Source: Paludibacteraceae bacterium (GTDB lineage: Bacteria; Bacteroidota; Bacteroidia; Bacteroidales; Paludibacteraceae). Taken from it: 64,000 nt of DNA. The position numbers were made by a program, and so were the translations under genes. The notes under the pieces are model-generated. The model saw only the letters and a list, made by a program, of their open reading frames with translations. It made no database searches and was not told where the DNA came from. The DNA lies in NCBI GenBank assembly GCA_017647145.1, contig JAGCLD010000023.1, positions 17,077 to 81,076 of the forward strand, in the 5' to 3' direction. Positions 43,701 through 53,747 of this stretch are shown one piece after another. Position 1 is the first letter of the stretch, and the number at the start of each line of letters is the position of its first letter.

Positions 43701-46600
43701 TGGAAGGTAAGGAAAAGACTACAATCACCGGACTCCGACCGGCTACAAACTACAAAGTGTATGTGCGTTCCATCTGTGAAGATAAAGGACCGAGCTTGTG
43801 GGTGAAGATTGGTGAACGCGCCACCACAGAAGTTCCGGCGCAAATACCTTATGTGGACAACTTCTCTGTAAGTGAACAAAATGCAAAATGGCAAATGGTA
43901 CAAGTGAGCACAATATGCAAGGATTGCAACCAATGGACTTTTGGCACTGCACCGAAAACAAATGATACGTGCTTGTACATTTCTCCAAACGGATTGGATT
44001 TTGACTATGTAAAGGATCGCTCAGCGGCTTATGTGTATCGCCCGATGAATTTTGAAGCGGGACGCCATCAAATGATACTGGATTGGATGAGTGAAGCGTC
44101 TATGTCTTTAATCTCTGGTTCACAGTCGGATAAATATGACCACATGCGTATCTTCCTGATTTCAACTTCAGTGGATATGAATGAAGTGCCGGCTGCTGGT
44201 AGTACAAATGGTTATTATACTACTACATTACCGGATTTTGCAGTGGCAGAAATTTCTAATCGCGCAATGCGCGACCAAAAGACATGGACCACGGATACTT
44301 TGTCATTCCTAGTACCTAAAGCGGGTACATACTATGTGGCTTTCTTCTGGAATAACTATCAACCCGTACGCAATGGTGAAAAACCGGCAGCTGTGGACAA
44401 TATTAAGATTGAACAAGTCTTATGTGCTAAACCGGAAAATGTGACTTCTTATGCCATGGTAAGTGGTACAGAGGTTGAATTGGACTGGGCAAGTGGAACA
44501 TCCTGGGATTTGAAGGTTTCTTCTACTCCAATCAAGGCGGAAGACTTGGCTAATGCTGAATATGTGGCGGATATCCATGATGGAGCAGTGACCAAGAAAC
44601 CGTATGTGGTAGGTGGAATGCAACCGAACAAGGAATACTACTATGCGGTACGTACTACTTCATGTACGGAAGGTGCAACGGAATGGACCACAGGAACAAT
44701 GCATACACTCTATACTCCATACGAATTGCCATTTGTGGAATCCTTCACTACATTCGCAGGAACTGAGGATGATTTGGAATTGAAAGAATGGAAGTATTAC
44801 CAAAACTATTTGAAAGATATTTTTGATGGTGTGGCATTGACAGAACCATCTTCTGTTTATTCTTTTAACTGGGAACGCGAATACGAAGGATGTGCTATTG
44901 CAGGTCCACATGCAAAAATAGCGGTACATACTTATGACTATGCAGAGTCGTATGGAGGTGGTGAGATACAACGAGTGTCTGGTACTACTGCTGACTGGTT
45001 GGTAACTCCAAATATCCGTATTCCGCAAGGGGAAACTAAATTGACCTTTGACTTGGCACTTACGCAAGCTAAGGGTGCATCTGCTTCTTCTTCTGTGACG
45101 GATTTGTGTACGGCTGTGGAAGAAACTGTAGATGATGACATCTTTGCTATCCTTGTCTCTACTGATAATGGACGTACATGGAAAGAAGATGATGCTACTA
45201 TCTGGAACGACGAAGATGGTGATTATAAGTACAGTGAAATTCCGGCTACTGCCAATAAAGTGTTGATTGATATGAGCAAGTATGCGGGTCAAATCGTTCA
45301 AGTGGCATTCATGGGTCAATCAACTGTGTTGAATGAATATCGTGTTGTTCACATGGATAATATTCGTATCAGCCAAACCATTCCGGTAACAATCAACGAC
45401 ACTACATGTGCCGGATATGCTTATCGTGAAAATGGATTTGACATCCCGGCGGCTCAAGTACAACCTCAAGCTGAACCATACATCTACACGCGCATGGCTA
45501 CTAACGAACTCACAGCGGATACACTCTACACACTTTCGCTCATGGTCGGAAAAGCTACTACTGATACAATCGTTGCTAGCATTTGTGAAGGTGAAGTGTA
45601 CGAAAAATTTGGATTTAAGGTTAACCAAAGTGGTAGATACATCAATATGGCAACATCAACACTGGGATGCGACAGCGTGGTGGTGTTAGAACTCACGGTA
45701 AATCCTTCATATCTGTTCGAACAGTCATTGACCATCTGTCGCTCACAATTGCCTTACAATTGGAAAAACAAAACATTGGAAGATGCAGGTCAATACACCG
45801 ATGAATACACTACAATCATGGGTTGTGACAGTATTTACACCTTGAATCTATCTGTGGTGGATAACTACAACATAACCTTGGATGTTCAACTTTGTGAAGG
45901 TGAAAAATACACACTTGGTACACAAGTGATCACTGAAACAGGTACATACGCTGAACCATTCAAGTCTGTAGAAGGTTGCGATAGTATCGTAACGGTTAAT
46001 GTTACTGTCAATCCGACCTACAACATCACGGAAGAAATCAACATCTGTAAGGGTGCTTCTTATGAAATTGATGGACAGATATACACAAAACCGGGTGTTT
46101 ATCCGGTGTTCTACACCTCTGTTGCTGGTTGTGATAGTATTGTTACCTACAAACTCAATGTGCTTGAAAAGATGTTCACAATGTTGAATGATACAATTCA
46201 AGAGGGTGAAATGTACAACAAGAACGGATTCACCAACCTGACAGAGGAAGGCATCTACAAAGATACTCTCCAGGCTGTAGGTGGATGCGACAGCATCGTA
46301 GTCCTAACATTAGTTGTAGAACCTTTCGTGGCTATCAATGAAGCTTACGCCACTACAATTACGCTCACACCTAACCCTGTGAAACGTGGAGGAGTAGTCG
46401 TAGTAGAACAAGAGTTTGCTGCCGACAGAATAAAAGTGGAAATATTTAGTCCGATTGGCGCTAAAGTCAAAGAACAAAACTTTGATATGCAAGCCACAAA
46501 AGACATTCGCTTAAGTGGATTCAACGTATCGGGTACCTACCTCATACGCATAACCACTGACACCGGCGACATCTACATGGCTAAACTGATCGTCCTATAA
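37781..46600 (+). CDS. Giant T9SS-secreted surface protein with Fn3 and jelly-roll repeats
   Basis: The 2939-residue protein has a signal peptide (cleavage near ASA|QYT; ATG 37781 and an in-frame ATG two codons on are both possible starts). The body alternates about eight Cys-containing fibronectin III-like modules (each opening like CxxPxxVxV...W) with jelly-roll modules resembling the cleaved-adhesin/MAM type (FEEGIPTGW...; LDEVKVIA). Near the C terminus are five repeats of about 51 residues ending GCDSIV, with GCDS near residues 2629, 2681, 2732, 2783 and 2835. The last 80 residues form a T9SS type A sorting domain (TPNPVKRGG, VEIFSPIGAKV, GTYLIRITTDTG, KLIVL). It should be exported and anchored to the cell surface, perhaps for adhesion. 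Confidence 0.9.
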   Translation: MLMRTTTAKLLRSVWMLCFACFAFVASAQYTILDAGFEEGIPTGWVVEKGVGNATWVHDATDTGNELPATAHEGIANMLFFQDGMSTMATSRLITPKLDLSMFNIIGVGTPLLTFHYANTGRIFENQSFVDSLRIYGRAQESDDWTLLKSIKGSQDRWTKDTVDLRFYANNTAYQICFEAANGNGRGVMLDEVKVIATAFCSAVPSIRVTEKTETTAKISWDGSQDVRTSELKVSTTPLTDMSQKGDVYDGTLTVREHQLTGLMLQQNYYVYVRTYCDYNDYSPWASTAFRPDMAVNVPYTMDFEDYPGTVNNEYTDKPTVDTLNLPANWTYWKNAHLLKAYSSDYQYYPYRGYGTTVALNPEGVAEANRFLNVKAYTNSTYGTIEPYVILPRLNVDSINKLYITFSYKTPSYAYNKLRVGVVDDPADEGSFTLIEEITATKLGKAKNTWTTVTVSFANYTGHGKYIAIQQECVRYENKTGGANTTTQIDNIQVDYMPTCMKATALNVLNVTNTSAQLTWAGNATAYDLKVASAPMEDMTKTADVFDGQVTATNVKDITGLKPGMSYKWYVKPTCGTEWSEWRINTLVGSKDTLDIPYVQDFNNANYGSYSALPIGWTFGGNYTTNLPYLHESTYNSAPAGCYIGGSTSTHSYIVTPCLKTPMNKLQVTFLCYTTGLAYKLRVGIMSDPEDITTFVPMDTIGFEATKQWKEVTVEFDAYTGNGNYVAFLVGDISAGPIYIDDVVVSKIPSCKMVDAIELSKFTSSSVHVAWTPRGEETEWTLRYGPAGFDVTKDGKTITVTGKPEYNLTALEEATQYDIYVRAECGEEGVGPWRMETALTQNAPAVGLGYRQDFSVEKENGKWVFVHGDNPNQWVIGTNAKQDPGNPAAYVSNDPVEKPYVFTPTSGNKTTYLYRTLKFNKGAYTVSLDWKGFGHSSSNFVRVFLAPADVVLEPNDFNNKYGTQTTTVPEGWSNLSTHIDGTTEYLYINKDSIWENGWNKSKVDMAVTQDGLYNLVLMWVDNSTSGSNCPVAVDNIAIDTALCPVPQKVSVDVNYIPATKARLMWNGGSKAEMKIMNKDVTTLAKRHLIDNLQSPSDTLVNWAKDITVWEYVAEGLEVSTKYYYAVRTYNENDTSEWAVGNFTTIDAVDNPCIIRFDDSNASIKLPWKRIGAGTTQPLTVAPTMEMLFEGAAKGTGTNSGWSKTKEGHTSYTACPAFGGNGMLLCSASAAVGKQGGIRYYVYSPYFIATENNQLRFDVVYTNGKTTIDRCAVSAVEALDSTDVFAVLISTDMGQTWKMKDAYVWSINMDAYKDKGYKAVNSLADITNKGEGEFFSQNLSLADYAGDTLQVAFYIFSARAAAGTSVYCNLDNFYVGPKPCEQPKDVEVSEVKENSFKLTWKPGDTETAWRVKVVTRKLEDMQSMENVVLDTVVKNQTSLLVENLIASRPYGVYMQSVCDVDNPESGVSYWTDMLEVNMSCPQSYTLPYVETFDDYSLDALHSSVKKLFHPCVQALANKEANKTNVCIYTSTLSSLPNKSSDHTQAKEYGSSLYMNTPSDGWVRALLPEMPMRLDSLMITFYVTTTNNTGELQVGAAYQDEFTCIQTITLKQYEWTKVVLPFDSYTGTKLIEVDENGKMDTVIVWGNHIALQSVSGSTNPIIYVDDVTVDAISGCLPPSSFKADSVAHDAVHYKWSTRDYESKYQLKIFDTAVDAEVITTTKALVDTTLEGGEFMLRDLIPDRPYYAYITPMCEENEKNWSAPLYVRTVCPDAYTLPYREDFNAWNRGLNQASECWTMHSNHGVPYATYSASNEFDGAYLYASCSTSGSGGDQWQYYILPKMDAKLDTVQLSLMMYSSNATGVGPEVGVMTDPNDTSTFVAIEQLVPAYDTWINSVVLFSNYTGEGQYIAFRQNYGTYMSIDDIVVSAIGCVPPRNGSLLNPTENSMEVKWDIETPTPTYDVLYYSELNDSVIVHVEGKEKTTITGLRPATNYKVYVRSICEDKGPSLWVKIGERATTEVPAQIPYVDNFSVSEQNAKWQMVQVSTICKDCNQWTFGTAPKTNDTCLYISPNGLDFDYVKDRSAAYVYRPMNFEAGRHQMILDWMSEASMSLISGSQSDKYDHMRIFLISTSVDMNEVPAAGSTNGYYTTTLPDFAVAEISNRAMRDQKTWTTDTLSFLVPKAGTYYVAFFWNNYQPVRNGEKPAAVDNIKIEQVLCAKPENVTSYAMVSGTEVELDWASGTSWDLKVSSTPIKAEDLANAEYVADIHDGAVTKKPYVVGGMQPNKEYYYAVRTTSCTEGATEWTTGTMHTLYTPYELPFVESFTTFAGTEDDLELKEWKYYQNYLKDIFDGVALTEPSSVYSFNWEREYEGCAIAGPHAKIAVHTYDYAESYGGGEIQRVSGTTADWLVTPNIRIPQGETKLTFDLALTQAKGASASSSVTDLCTAVEETVDDDIFAILVSTDNGRTWKEDDATIWNDEDGDYKYSEIPATANKVLIDMSKYAGQIVQVAFMGQSTVLNEYRVVHMDNIRISQTIPVTINDTTCAGYAYRENGFDIPAAQVQPQAEPYIYTRMATNELTADTLYTLSLMVGKATTDTIVASICEGEVYEKFGFKVNQSGRYINMATSTLGCDSVVVLELTVNPSYLFEQSLTICRSQLPYNWKNKTLEDAGQYTDEYTTIMGCDSIYTLNLSVVDNYNITLDVQLCEGEKYTLGTQVITETGTYAEPFKSVEGCDSIVTVNVTVNPTYNITEEINICKGASYEIDGQIYTKPGVYPVFYTSVAGCDSIVTYKLNVLEKMFTMLNDTIQEGEMYNKNGFTNLTEEGIYKDTLQAVGGCDSIVVLTLVVEPFVAINEAYATTITLTPNPVKRGGVVVVEQEFAADRIKVEIFSPIGAKVKEQNFDMQATKDIRLSGFNVSGTYLIRITTDTGDIYMAKLIVL

Positions 46601-46621
46601 CACACCGATTCTATCTAAATC

Positions 46622-46653
46622 AAAGCGTGTCCTCTTTCGGGGGCACGCTTTTG
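46622..46653 (+). terminator. Terminator of the giant surface-protein gene
   Basis: The stem AAAGCGTGTCC (46622-46632) pairs with GGGCACGCTTT (46641-46651) with one G-T pair and is followed by TTG. It starts 22 bp after the stop codon. Confidence 0.82.
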
Positions 46654-46755
46654 TTATAGTGTAATCCGATAAAAAGAATTGCTAGGTGATGTATAATCTT
46701 CATTTTCCTTGACGGTATGTCCCTAAATACATCTTCGAAGAAGTCTGTTAACTTT

Positions 46756-46810
46756 AGTAGGCTATTAGTAGGTTATTAGTAGGTTATTAGTAGGTTATTA
46801 GTAGGCTATA
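46756..46810. repeat. 11-bp tandem array, unit AGTAGGTTATT
   Basis: Five units start at 46756, 46767, 46778, 46789 and 46800. The outer two carry GGC instead of GGT, and the inner three are identical. The reverse complement (CCTACTAATAA) differs by one base from the unit at 16790. Confidence 0.92.
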
Positions 46811-46944
46811 AAGATACTATTCAGATGCAAAACAGAGATAATTGCTTGCAAAACAAATTGCTCACCTAACTCAGAGGCATCAACAAACTACTTATAGAGT
46901 AGACTTGCCTTATAAATAAGCATAACCTCCCCATCCAAAACTAA

Positions 46945-47342
46945 CTAATCGCACTGTCGCCCTGGGTTAGGGGGACGAGTGGAGCGTAGTGCAACGGAGC
47001 GAAGCGGAGGGGGTCCGTCTAAATAAAAAATAAAAAGTAAAAACTGAAAAGTGAAAAGTGAAAATTTCGATTAAGTGAAAGGCTACGGGTAGGCGACCGG
47101 AGGTCGGGAATGGGCAGAATCAAGCTTGCTTGAATTATGCCGAACGTGAGAAATTTATTTAAAATTTCGATTAAGTGAAAGGCTACGGGTAGGCGACGAT
47201 AGTCGGGAATGCGAAGAGGAAATTTATTTACTCTTCCGAGCGGGAGCAATTTATCTAAAAGTTGTTCTTTTACAAGCACTAATTGCACTGTCGCCCTGGG
47301 TTAGGGGGACGAGCGAAATGAAGTGTAGCGGAGGGGGTCCGT
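46945..47342. repeat. Nested dispersed repeats: two GTCGCCC copies flanking two GGCTACGGGTAGG copies
   Basis: Copies of the GTCGCCC...GGGGGTCC repeat lie at 46945-47022 and 47278-47342. Between them ATTTCGATTAAGTGAAAGG, followed by CTACGGGTAGGCGAC, occurs twice (about 47067 and 47163), each followed by a short hairpin and a GTCGGGAATG segment. The second family is seen inverted at 60970-61050 and 63835-64000. Confidence 0.85.
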
Positions 47343-47388
47343 CTAATTAAATACTGAAAAGTAAAAAGTAAAAACATATCCCCCTCCA

Positions 47389-47655
47389 CTACATCCCACC
47401 ATGTGTCCACAAGTAGCGTTCCAACCAAGCCTTCGCATACGAACACTTAGGAACAAAACGCAAACATTCTGCACATGAATAATCATAGGCTACACTCACC
47501 AATGCTCCTGCTACTCCACGACCGCTAATGCCTACAGGAACTATAGTGTGCATAACACACAAAGCGTCGGATTCTATTACATATTCTAAATAAGCACGCT
47601 CGCCTTCCAAATCTACATAAAACCTACGAGACGCTACATCATGATACACTTCCAT
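47389..47655 (-). CDS. Small GNAT-type N-acetyltransferase (YjdJ-like)
   Basis: The 88-residue protein has the compact GNAT fold of the PF14542 type. It has an N-terminal RFYVDLEGERAYLEYVIES strand pair, a central TIVPVGISGRGVAGALVSVAYDYS that corresponds to the acetyl-CoA pyrophosphate loop (R/Q-x-x-G-x-G/A), and a C-terminal FVPKCSYAKAWLERY, with Cys-Ser-Tyr-Ala typical of this group. Length fits (about 90). Substrate unknown. It is a single gene, divergent from pyrG. Confidence 0.85.
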   Translation of the reverse strand: MEVYHDVASRRFYVDLEGERAYLEYVIESDALCVMHTIVPVGISGRGVAGALVSVAYDYSCAECLRFVPKCSYAKAWLERYLWTHGGM

Positions 47656-47718
47656 ATAAAATCATTTTTTTAGTAAGACTTAAAGTTAACTATCTATAAT
47701 AATAATCCAACCCGGTAA

Positions 47719-49464
<1,746 letters not shown>

Positions 49465-49498
49465 CCTAAACCAATTAAACCAACAATAAAAAAAAGAA

Positions 49499-51424
49499 AT
49501 GGATAAAAACACCGTCATTGGGTTCACACTCATTGCCATTATCCTCATTGGCTTTGGATACCTAAATCGTCCATCACAAGAGGAAATTGAACAAAGACAA
49601 AGATATAACGACTCTATTGCTGCTGTACAAGCGGCTGAAGAGGCTAAAATCATTGCGGCTGAAGAAGCACACAACCAAGCGCTTCTTCTTCAACAAACAG
49701 TGCAAGATACCACTAACAGACAACAACAAATACAAAACGTATTTGGAACTTTCGCACCTGCAGCCACCGGCAACGACACTACATGGACTGTAGAAACCGA
49801 ACTGCTCAAACTGCAATTCGCAAGCAAAGGTGGACACATCAGAGAAGTGGAACTCAAAAACTACAAGACACACGACTCACTGCCTCTTGTACTTTTCAAC
49901 GAAGAAAGTAACCATTTCGGCTTTACCATCATAACTAATAATAATAGAGTGCTCAACACGGAAGACCTCTATTTCACACCGGTAAACACACCTACAACGG
50001 ATGCAAAAGGAAACACTGTCTTTACATTGCGTCTTCTCACGGATACTACCGCACACACCGACTTCATTTATACAATTCCGGCTGACAACTACATGATTAG
50101 TATGGACATACAGCCCTACAATATGAACTTGGTGATGCCGGCTGGTACCAACTACCTGGAGATGTACTGGAACACCAGAATCAAACAACAAGAACGCGGA
50201 CGAAAGTTTGAAGAACGCTACTCTATGTTGCAATACAAATTCTTGGGAGATGACATTGAAAACCTCAGCGAAGCAAAGAACGATCAAAAAATGCTCGGAG
50301 GAAAAGTACAATGGATTGCTTTCAAAGACCAATTCTTTAGCAGTGTACTCATCACTAATCAAGGATTTACTTCAACGCTCGTTGAAAGCAACGTAGAAGA
50401 AACCAACAGCCCATATCTCAAAGCATGCAAGGCTGAAATGACTGTGCCATTCGACCCACACGGAAAAGAACGCACATCATTCAAATGGTACCTCGGACCA
50501 AACCATTACAAGACACTCGCTGCTTACGACAAAGGTGTGGATAAAGACCAATCCCTCCAACTCAATAAACTCGTACCACTCGGATGGAAACTTTGGGGAT
50601 GGATCAACCGCATTGCTGTTATCCCAATGTTCGACTTCTTCAGCAGATATATATCCAACTTCGGTATCATCATTCTGCTCATGACGATAGTGATCAAATT
50701 GATCCTATTCCCACTCACTTACAAGTCCTATATGTCATCGGCAAAAATGAGAGTACTCAAACCGGAAATTGATGAAATCAATGCACGTATTCCGGCAGAG
50801 AAGGCTATGGAACGACAACAAGCTACTATGCAACTCTACCAAAAAGTAGGGGTAAGTCCGATGAGTGGATGCTTACCAATGTTACTGCAAATGCCGATAC
50901 TTTTGGCTATGTTCAGTTTCTTCCCGGCATCTATCGAACTACGCCAACAAAGTTTCTTGTGGGCTGATGACCTCTCAAGCTATGACGCTATCATTAGTTG
51001 GGATGCATACATTCCACTCGTAAGCACTCTGTTCGGAAACCACATCAGTCTCTTCTGCTTGCTCATGACCATTACTAACATCATCTATACTAAAATTAAC
51101 ATGGCATCTACTGCGGGATCCGACCAAATGCCGGGAATGAAATGGATGATGTATCTAATGCCCCTAATGTTCCTTTTCATATTTAATAACTATGCTGCTG
51201 GTTTGAGTTACTATTACTTTGTGTCTTTGCTCATCACAATCATACAAACATACAGTTTCCGACTTATTATTAATGATGAAAAAGTAAGAGCAAAACTACA
51301 CGAAAAACGTAAAAACAGCGATAAGAAACCTAAGAAAAGTGGATTCGCTGCAAGGCTTGAGAAAATGCAACGTGAACAGATGGCGTATCAACGTGAGCAA
51401 CTAAAAAAACAACAAAGAAGATAA
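49499..51424 (+). CDS. yidC: Membrane protein insertase YidC
   Basis: The 641-residue protein has an N-terminal membrane anchor (VIGFTLIAIILIGFGYL), a coiled Glu/Ala/Gln region, and the large periplasmic beta domain of Gram-negative YidC (about residues 80-340). The five-helix insertase core follows (IRIAVIPMF... with FGIIILLMTIVIKLILFPLTYKSY; MSGCLPMLLQMPILLAMFSFF; the final LIFNNYAAGLSYYYF-like block), and the tail is basic (KKSGFAARLEKMQREQ). It inserts inner-membrane proteins with or without SecYEG. It sits between pyrG and a gldB-like gene (2-bp gap). Confidence 0.96.
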   Translation: MDKNTVIGFTLIAIILIGFGYLNRPSQEEIEQRQRYNDSIAAVQAAEEAKIIAAEEAHNQALLLQQTVQDTTNRQQQIQNVFGTFAPAATGNDTTWTVETELLKLQFASKGGHIREVELKNYKTHDSLPLVLFNEESNHFGFTIITNNNRVLNTEDLYFTPVNTPTTDAKGNTVFTLRLLTDTTAHTDFIYTIPADNYMISMDIQPYNMNLVMPAGTNYLEMYWNTRIKQQERGRKFEERYSMLQYKFLGDDIENLSEAKNDQKMLGGKVQWIAFKDQFFSSVLITNQGFTSTLVESNVEETNSPYLKACKAEMTVPFDPHGKERTSFKWYLGPNHYKTLAAYDKGVDKDQSLQLNKLVPLGWKLWGWINRIAVIPMFDFFSRYISNFGIIILLMTIVIKLILFPLTYKSYMSSAKMRVLKPEIDEINARIPAEKAMERQQATMQLYQKVGVSPMSGCLPMLLQMPILLAMFSFFPASIELRQQSFLWADDLSSYDAIISWDAYIPLVSTLFGNHISLFCLLMTITNIIYTKINMASTAGSDQMPGMKWMMYLMPLMFLFIFNNYAAGLSYYYFVSLLITIIQTYSFRLIINDEKVRAKLHEKRKNSDKKPKKSGFAARLEKMQREQMAYQREQLKKQQRR

Positions 51425-51426
51425 AT

Positions 51427-52443
51427 ATGAAACAGTCCCTATACGCTTGGACAATCATTGGAATTATAGTGCTGTTTGGTGCATCATGTACCAAACAGCA
51501 ACGTTTTACGGACATTGACCAACACACTCAATCCAAAGAAATCAACATACACAGATTCGACCTGCAACTGGCTAATCTTGATACGAATAACCTCCAACAA
51601 GAAGTTATAAAACTCTACCAAGACTACCCCGATTTTATGCCCTTCTTCGTTGAAGATCTTCTTGAAGTACCAACGCAAGACACTGCAACGACAATCACAC
51701 TCCTACACGACTTCCTCACTGACTCACTCTACAGAACTGTCAACCAAAAAGTAGTGGAAACTTTTGCTGACATTACTCCAATACAAAACAAAATAGAGAA
51801 AGCATTCGCAAGACTACATTACTTCTATCCTGAAATCAAAATACCGGAACTATACTTCTTCATCTCTGGATTCAATAGACAAGTAATGTTCAATAATCAG
51901 ATTCTTGCCATGGGAACGGATATGTACTTGGGTAGTGACTATCCTCTCTATGAAGAGGTCACATACACTTACATGCACCACTCCATGCGACCTGAATGTC
52001 TGCCATTAGACATCATGTCGGTCATATTGTTCCGCAACATTCGTCAGCAAAATCCCAATCCGACTCTATTGGATGAAATGCTGTACAGAGGTAAAATAAT
52101 CTATCTGCTCTCTGTTCTTTTCCAAGAAGAAGACCCTGAAGAAATCATTGGATACACAAAACAACAATGGGAGTGGTGTACGTACTTTGAAAGAAAAATA
52201 TGGGCAACCATTCTTGATACAAAACACCTCTTCTCTACTGATAATATGACTATATCTAAATACATCAATGACGCCCCTTTCACTTCTACAGTTTCACAAG
52301 ACTCTCCTGGTAGATTGGGTACATGGACCGGATGGCGCATCATTGAAAGCTATATGAACAACAACCCTGAGATCACGATGCAAGAACTCATCAACCAACA
52401 AGATGCACAGATGATTCTCTCCAAATCCAACTACAAACCATAG
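51427..52443 (+). CDS. gldB: GldB-like lipoprotein
   Basis: The 338-residue protein has a lipoprotein signal (lipobox FGASC, Cys21). The body matches my memory of GldB proteins: an N-terminal INIHRFDLQLANLD segment, then DFMPFFVEDLLEV, IKIPELYFFISGFNRQVMFNNQILAMGTDMYLG, and a C-terminal TDNMTISKYINDAPFTS and GTWTGWRIIESYM. GldB is a gliding-motility and envelope lipoprotein; non-gliding Bacteroidales keep it. It starts 2 bp after yidC and ends the pyrG-yidC-gldB run at a strong terminator. The family call is from recognition, not a search. Confidence 0.75.
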   Translation: MKQSLYAWTIIGIIVLFGASCTKQQRFTDIDQHTQSKEINIHRFDLQLANLDTNNLQQEVIKLYQDYPDFMPFFVEDLLEVPTQDTATTITLLHDFLTDSLYRTVNQKVVETFADITPIQNKIEKAFARLHYFYPEIKIPELYFFISGFNRQVMFNNQILAMGTDMYLGSDYPLYEEVTYTYMHHSMRPECLPLDIMSVILFRNIRQQNPNPTLLDEMLYRGKIIYLLSVLFQEEDPEEIIGYTKQQWEWCTYFERKIWATILDTKHLFSTDNMTISKYINDAPFTSTVSQDSPGRLGTWTGWRIIESYMNNNPEITMQELINQQDAQMILSKSNYKP

Positions 52444-52473
52444 GGCTCACACTATAACGCAATCATCTTATTT

Positions 52474-52515
52474 AAGTCGTCTTGAGAACTTTGCTTCTTC
52501 AGACGACTTTTTTTA
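52474..52515 (+). terminator. Terminator after the gldB-like gene
   Basis: The arms AAGTCGTCT (52474-52482) and AGACGACTT (52501-52509) pair perfectly across an 18-nt loop and run into a T tract. Confidence 0.88.
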
Positions 52516-52664
52516 TTGCAGTCTGAGTAAAATCTATAGTAGAATGGGGGTGTGTGATGTGTTTGTCGAATGTTTTTGTTGAAAGGATTTTGTAATGTGC
52601 TATATTCGAGCTTAATACAATGAAGTGATAAGGGCGTTTTGTCGAATGGATTTTGATTAAATTA

Positions 52665-52696
52665 TTTGTAATATTATTGTTTTCTATTTACCTTTG
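52665..52696 (+). promoter_or_regulatory. Promoter of the DUF975 gene
   Basis: TTTG (52665-52668), 20 bp, TACCTTTG (52689-52696), a perfect match with a leader of about 42 nt. Confidence 0.82.
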
Positions 52697-52744
52697 TTCT
52701 TGTCAAGATGACATATTTACTCACTATTTTAAAATTTATATGAT

Positions 52745-53380
52745 ATGAAAACAAATCCTGAATTAAGAAAAGAAGCCAAAGCTTTTATGGCTGGAAATTG
52801 GAAAAGTGCTATCATTATCACTCTTGTTAATTTTTTAATTATTACAGCATTTGAACTCTTGAATATAGGTGATTCTATTGGTATGATAATTATATACGTC
52901 GCAGGTCTTATTGCAGTGTTATTGCCTTTAAACTATGGCTACTTAATGACTTTCTTGCGATTCTCTCGTGGGGAAAACTTGGCACTGGAAAACTTATTTG
53001 CTATGTTCAAGGGTGATTATTACAAGAAGAGCATTGTACTTGGACTTTTAGGAGGGGTTTATACACTATTGTGGACACTGCTCTTGATCGTACCGGGCTT
53101 TATTAAAGCACTCTCTTATGCGCTCGCACCTTATATTATGATTGATAATCCGGAATTGAGTGCAGAGGAAGCCATCTGTAAAAGTATGAAGATGATGGAT
53201 GGTCATAAAATGGATTTATTCTTAATACAATTGGGCTTTATGGGATTAGGTATCTTGTCAATATTATTACTCGGAATTCCATTCTTGTGGTTAATGCCTT
53301 ACTACCAAGTGGTTTATGCGAAGTTCTATGAAGAAATAAAAAATGAAAACAGAACTCCTGAGGCGATTGCACAAGTATAG
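52745..53380 (+). CDS. DUF975 family integral membrane protein
   Basis: The 211-residue protein has an N-terminal amphipathic MKTNPELRKEAKAFMAGNWKSAI, then about five to six membrane helices. It carries the family-typical middle block (FLRFSRGENLALENLFAMFK; LLLIVPGFIKALSYALAPYIM) and the loop NPELSAEEAICKSMKMMDGHKMDLF. DUF975 proteins are widespread and of unknown function. It is a single gene with its own promoter, so it is not obviously tied to a neighbour. Confidence 0.88.
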   Translation: MKTNPELRKEAKAFMAGNWKSAIIITLVNFLIITAFELLNIGDSIGMIIIYVAGLIAVLLPLNYGYLMTFLRFSRGENLALENLFAMFKGDYYKKSIVLGLLGGVYTLLWTLLLIVPGFIKALSYALAPYIMIDNPELSAEEAICKSMKMMDGHKMDLFLIQLGFMGLGILSILLLGIPFLWLMPYYQVVYAKFYEEIKNENRTPEAIAQV

Positions 53381-53747
53381 AATTCACCCTGAATCCTATA
53401 AACATAGGACACATAAAGTTTGCATTATCCGACTCCAATAAAATTTGATGGGTAAAATGCGGCAAAAACGCCGGCTCACCTACATTACTCTATTGTTACA
53501 CTCGTTCCTTATCCATGGAGAATTGATAATGCACCTCTCGGATATAAGAAAATGTTTTACCTTAATCCGATTGACTATCTAAAGTAGTACTTGCGGATAT
53601 AGTTTGATAACTCCTATCTAATGGAGTAACTACATAGATATATCCCATCTCTTGAATAGAGTATATGATAAAAGAGTCTTGATAACATGTAATTATCAAG
53701 ACTCTTTTCTGTAATCTATCTACAATAGACTATAATAATAACCTTAC
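53381..53747. other. Intergenic region between converging genes
   Basis: This 367-bp gap ends in the strong bidirectional terminator at 53670-53708. The rest is unstructured to my eye, with no promoter or frame. Confidence 0.5.
53670..53708. terminator. Bidirectional hairpin terminator
   Basis: A perfect 16-bp stem (53670-53685 with 53693-53708, AAAAGAGTCTTGATAA and its complement) closes a 7-nt loop. It ends the minus-strand propeller gene and may also stop transcription from the DUF975 gene. Confidence 0.85.

Larger units (their letters stand above)
46601..47388. other. Repeat-rich intergenic region
   Basis: This 788-bp gap contains the terminator 46622-46653, the 11-bp array 46756-46810, two copies of the GTCGCCC...GGGGGTCC repeat and two copies of the GGCTACGGGTAGGCGAC repeat. 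The minus-strand frame through 47019-47288 is made of repeat sequence and is not a gene. Confidence 0.65.
52444..52744. other. Intergenic region before the DUF975 gene
   Basis: This 301-bp gap has the terminator 52474-52515 and the promoter 52665-52696, with no other feature apart from a loosely repeated TTTTGTCGAATG at 52563-52575 and 52638-52649. Confidence 0.55.

Noticed and set aside
44660..45319. 219-codon minus-strand frame inside the giant gene
   Set aside because: It is a shadow of the 2939-residue frame, which has a signal peptide and T9SS tail. Similar antisense frames at 43343-43933 and 41264-41788 were set aside for the same reason.
47019..47288. 89-codon minus-strand frame
   Set aside because: It is made up of two dispersed repeat families and has no promoter or family resemblance.
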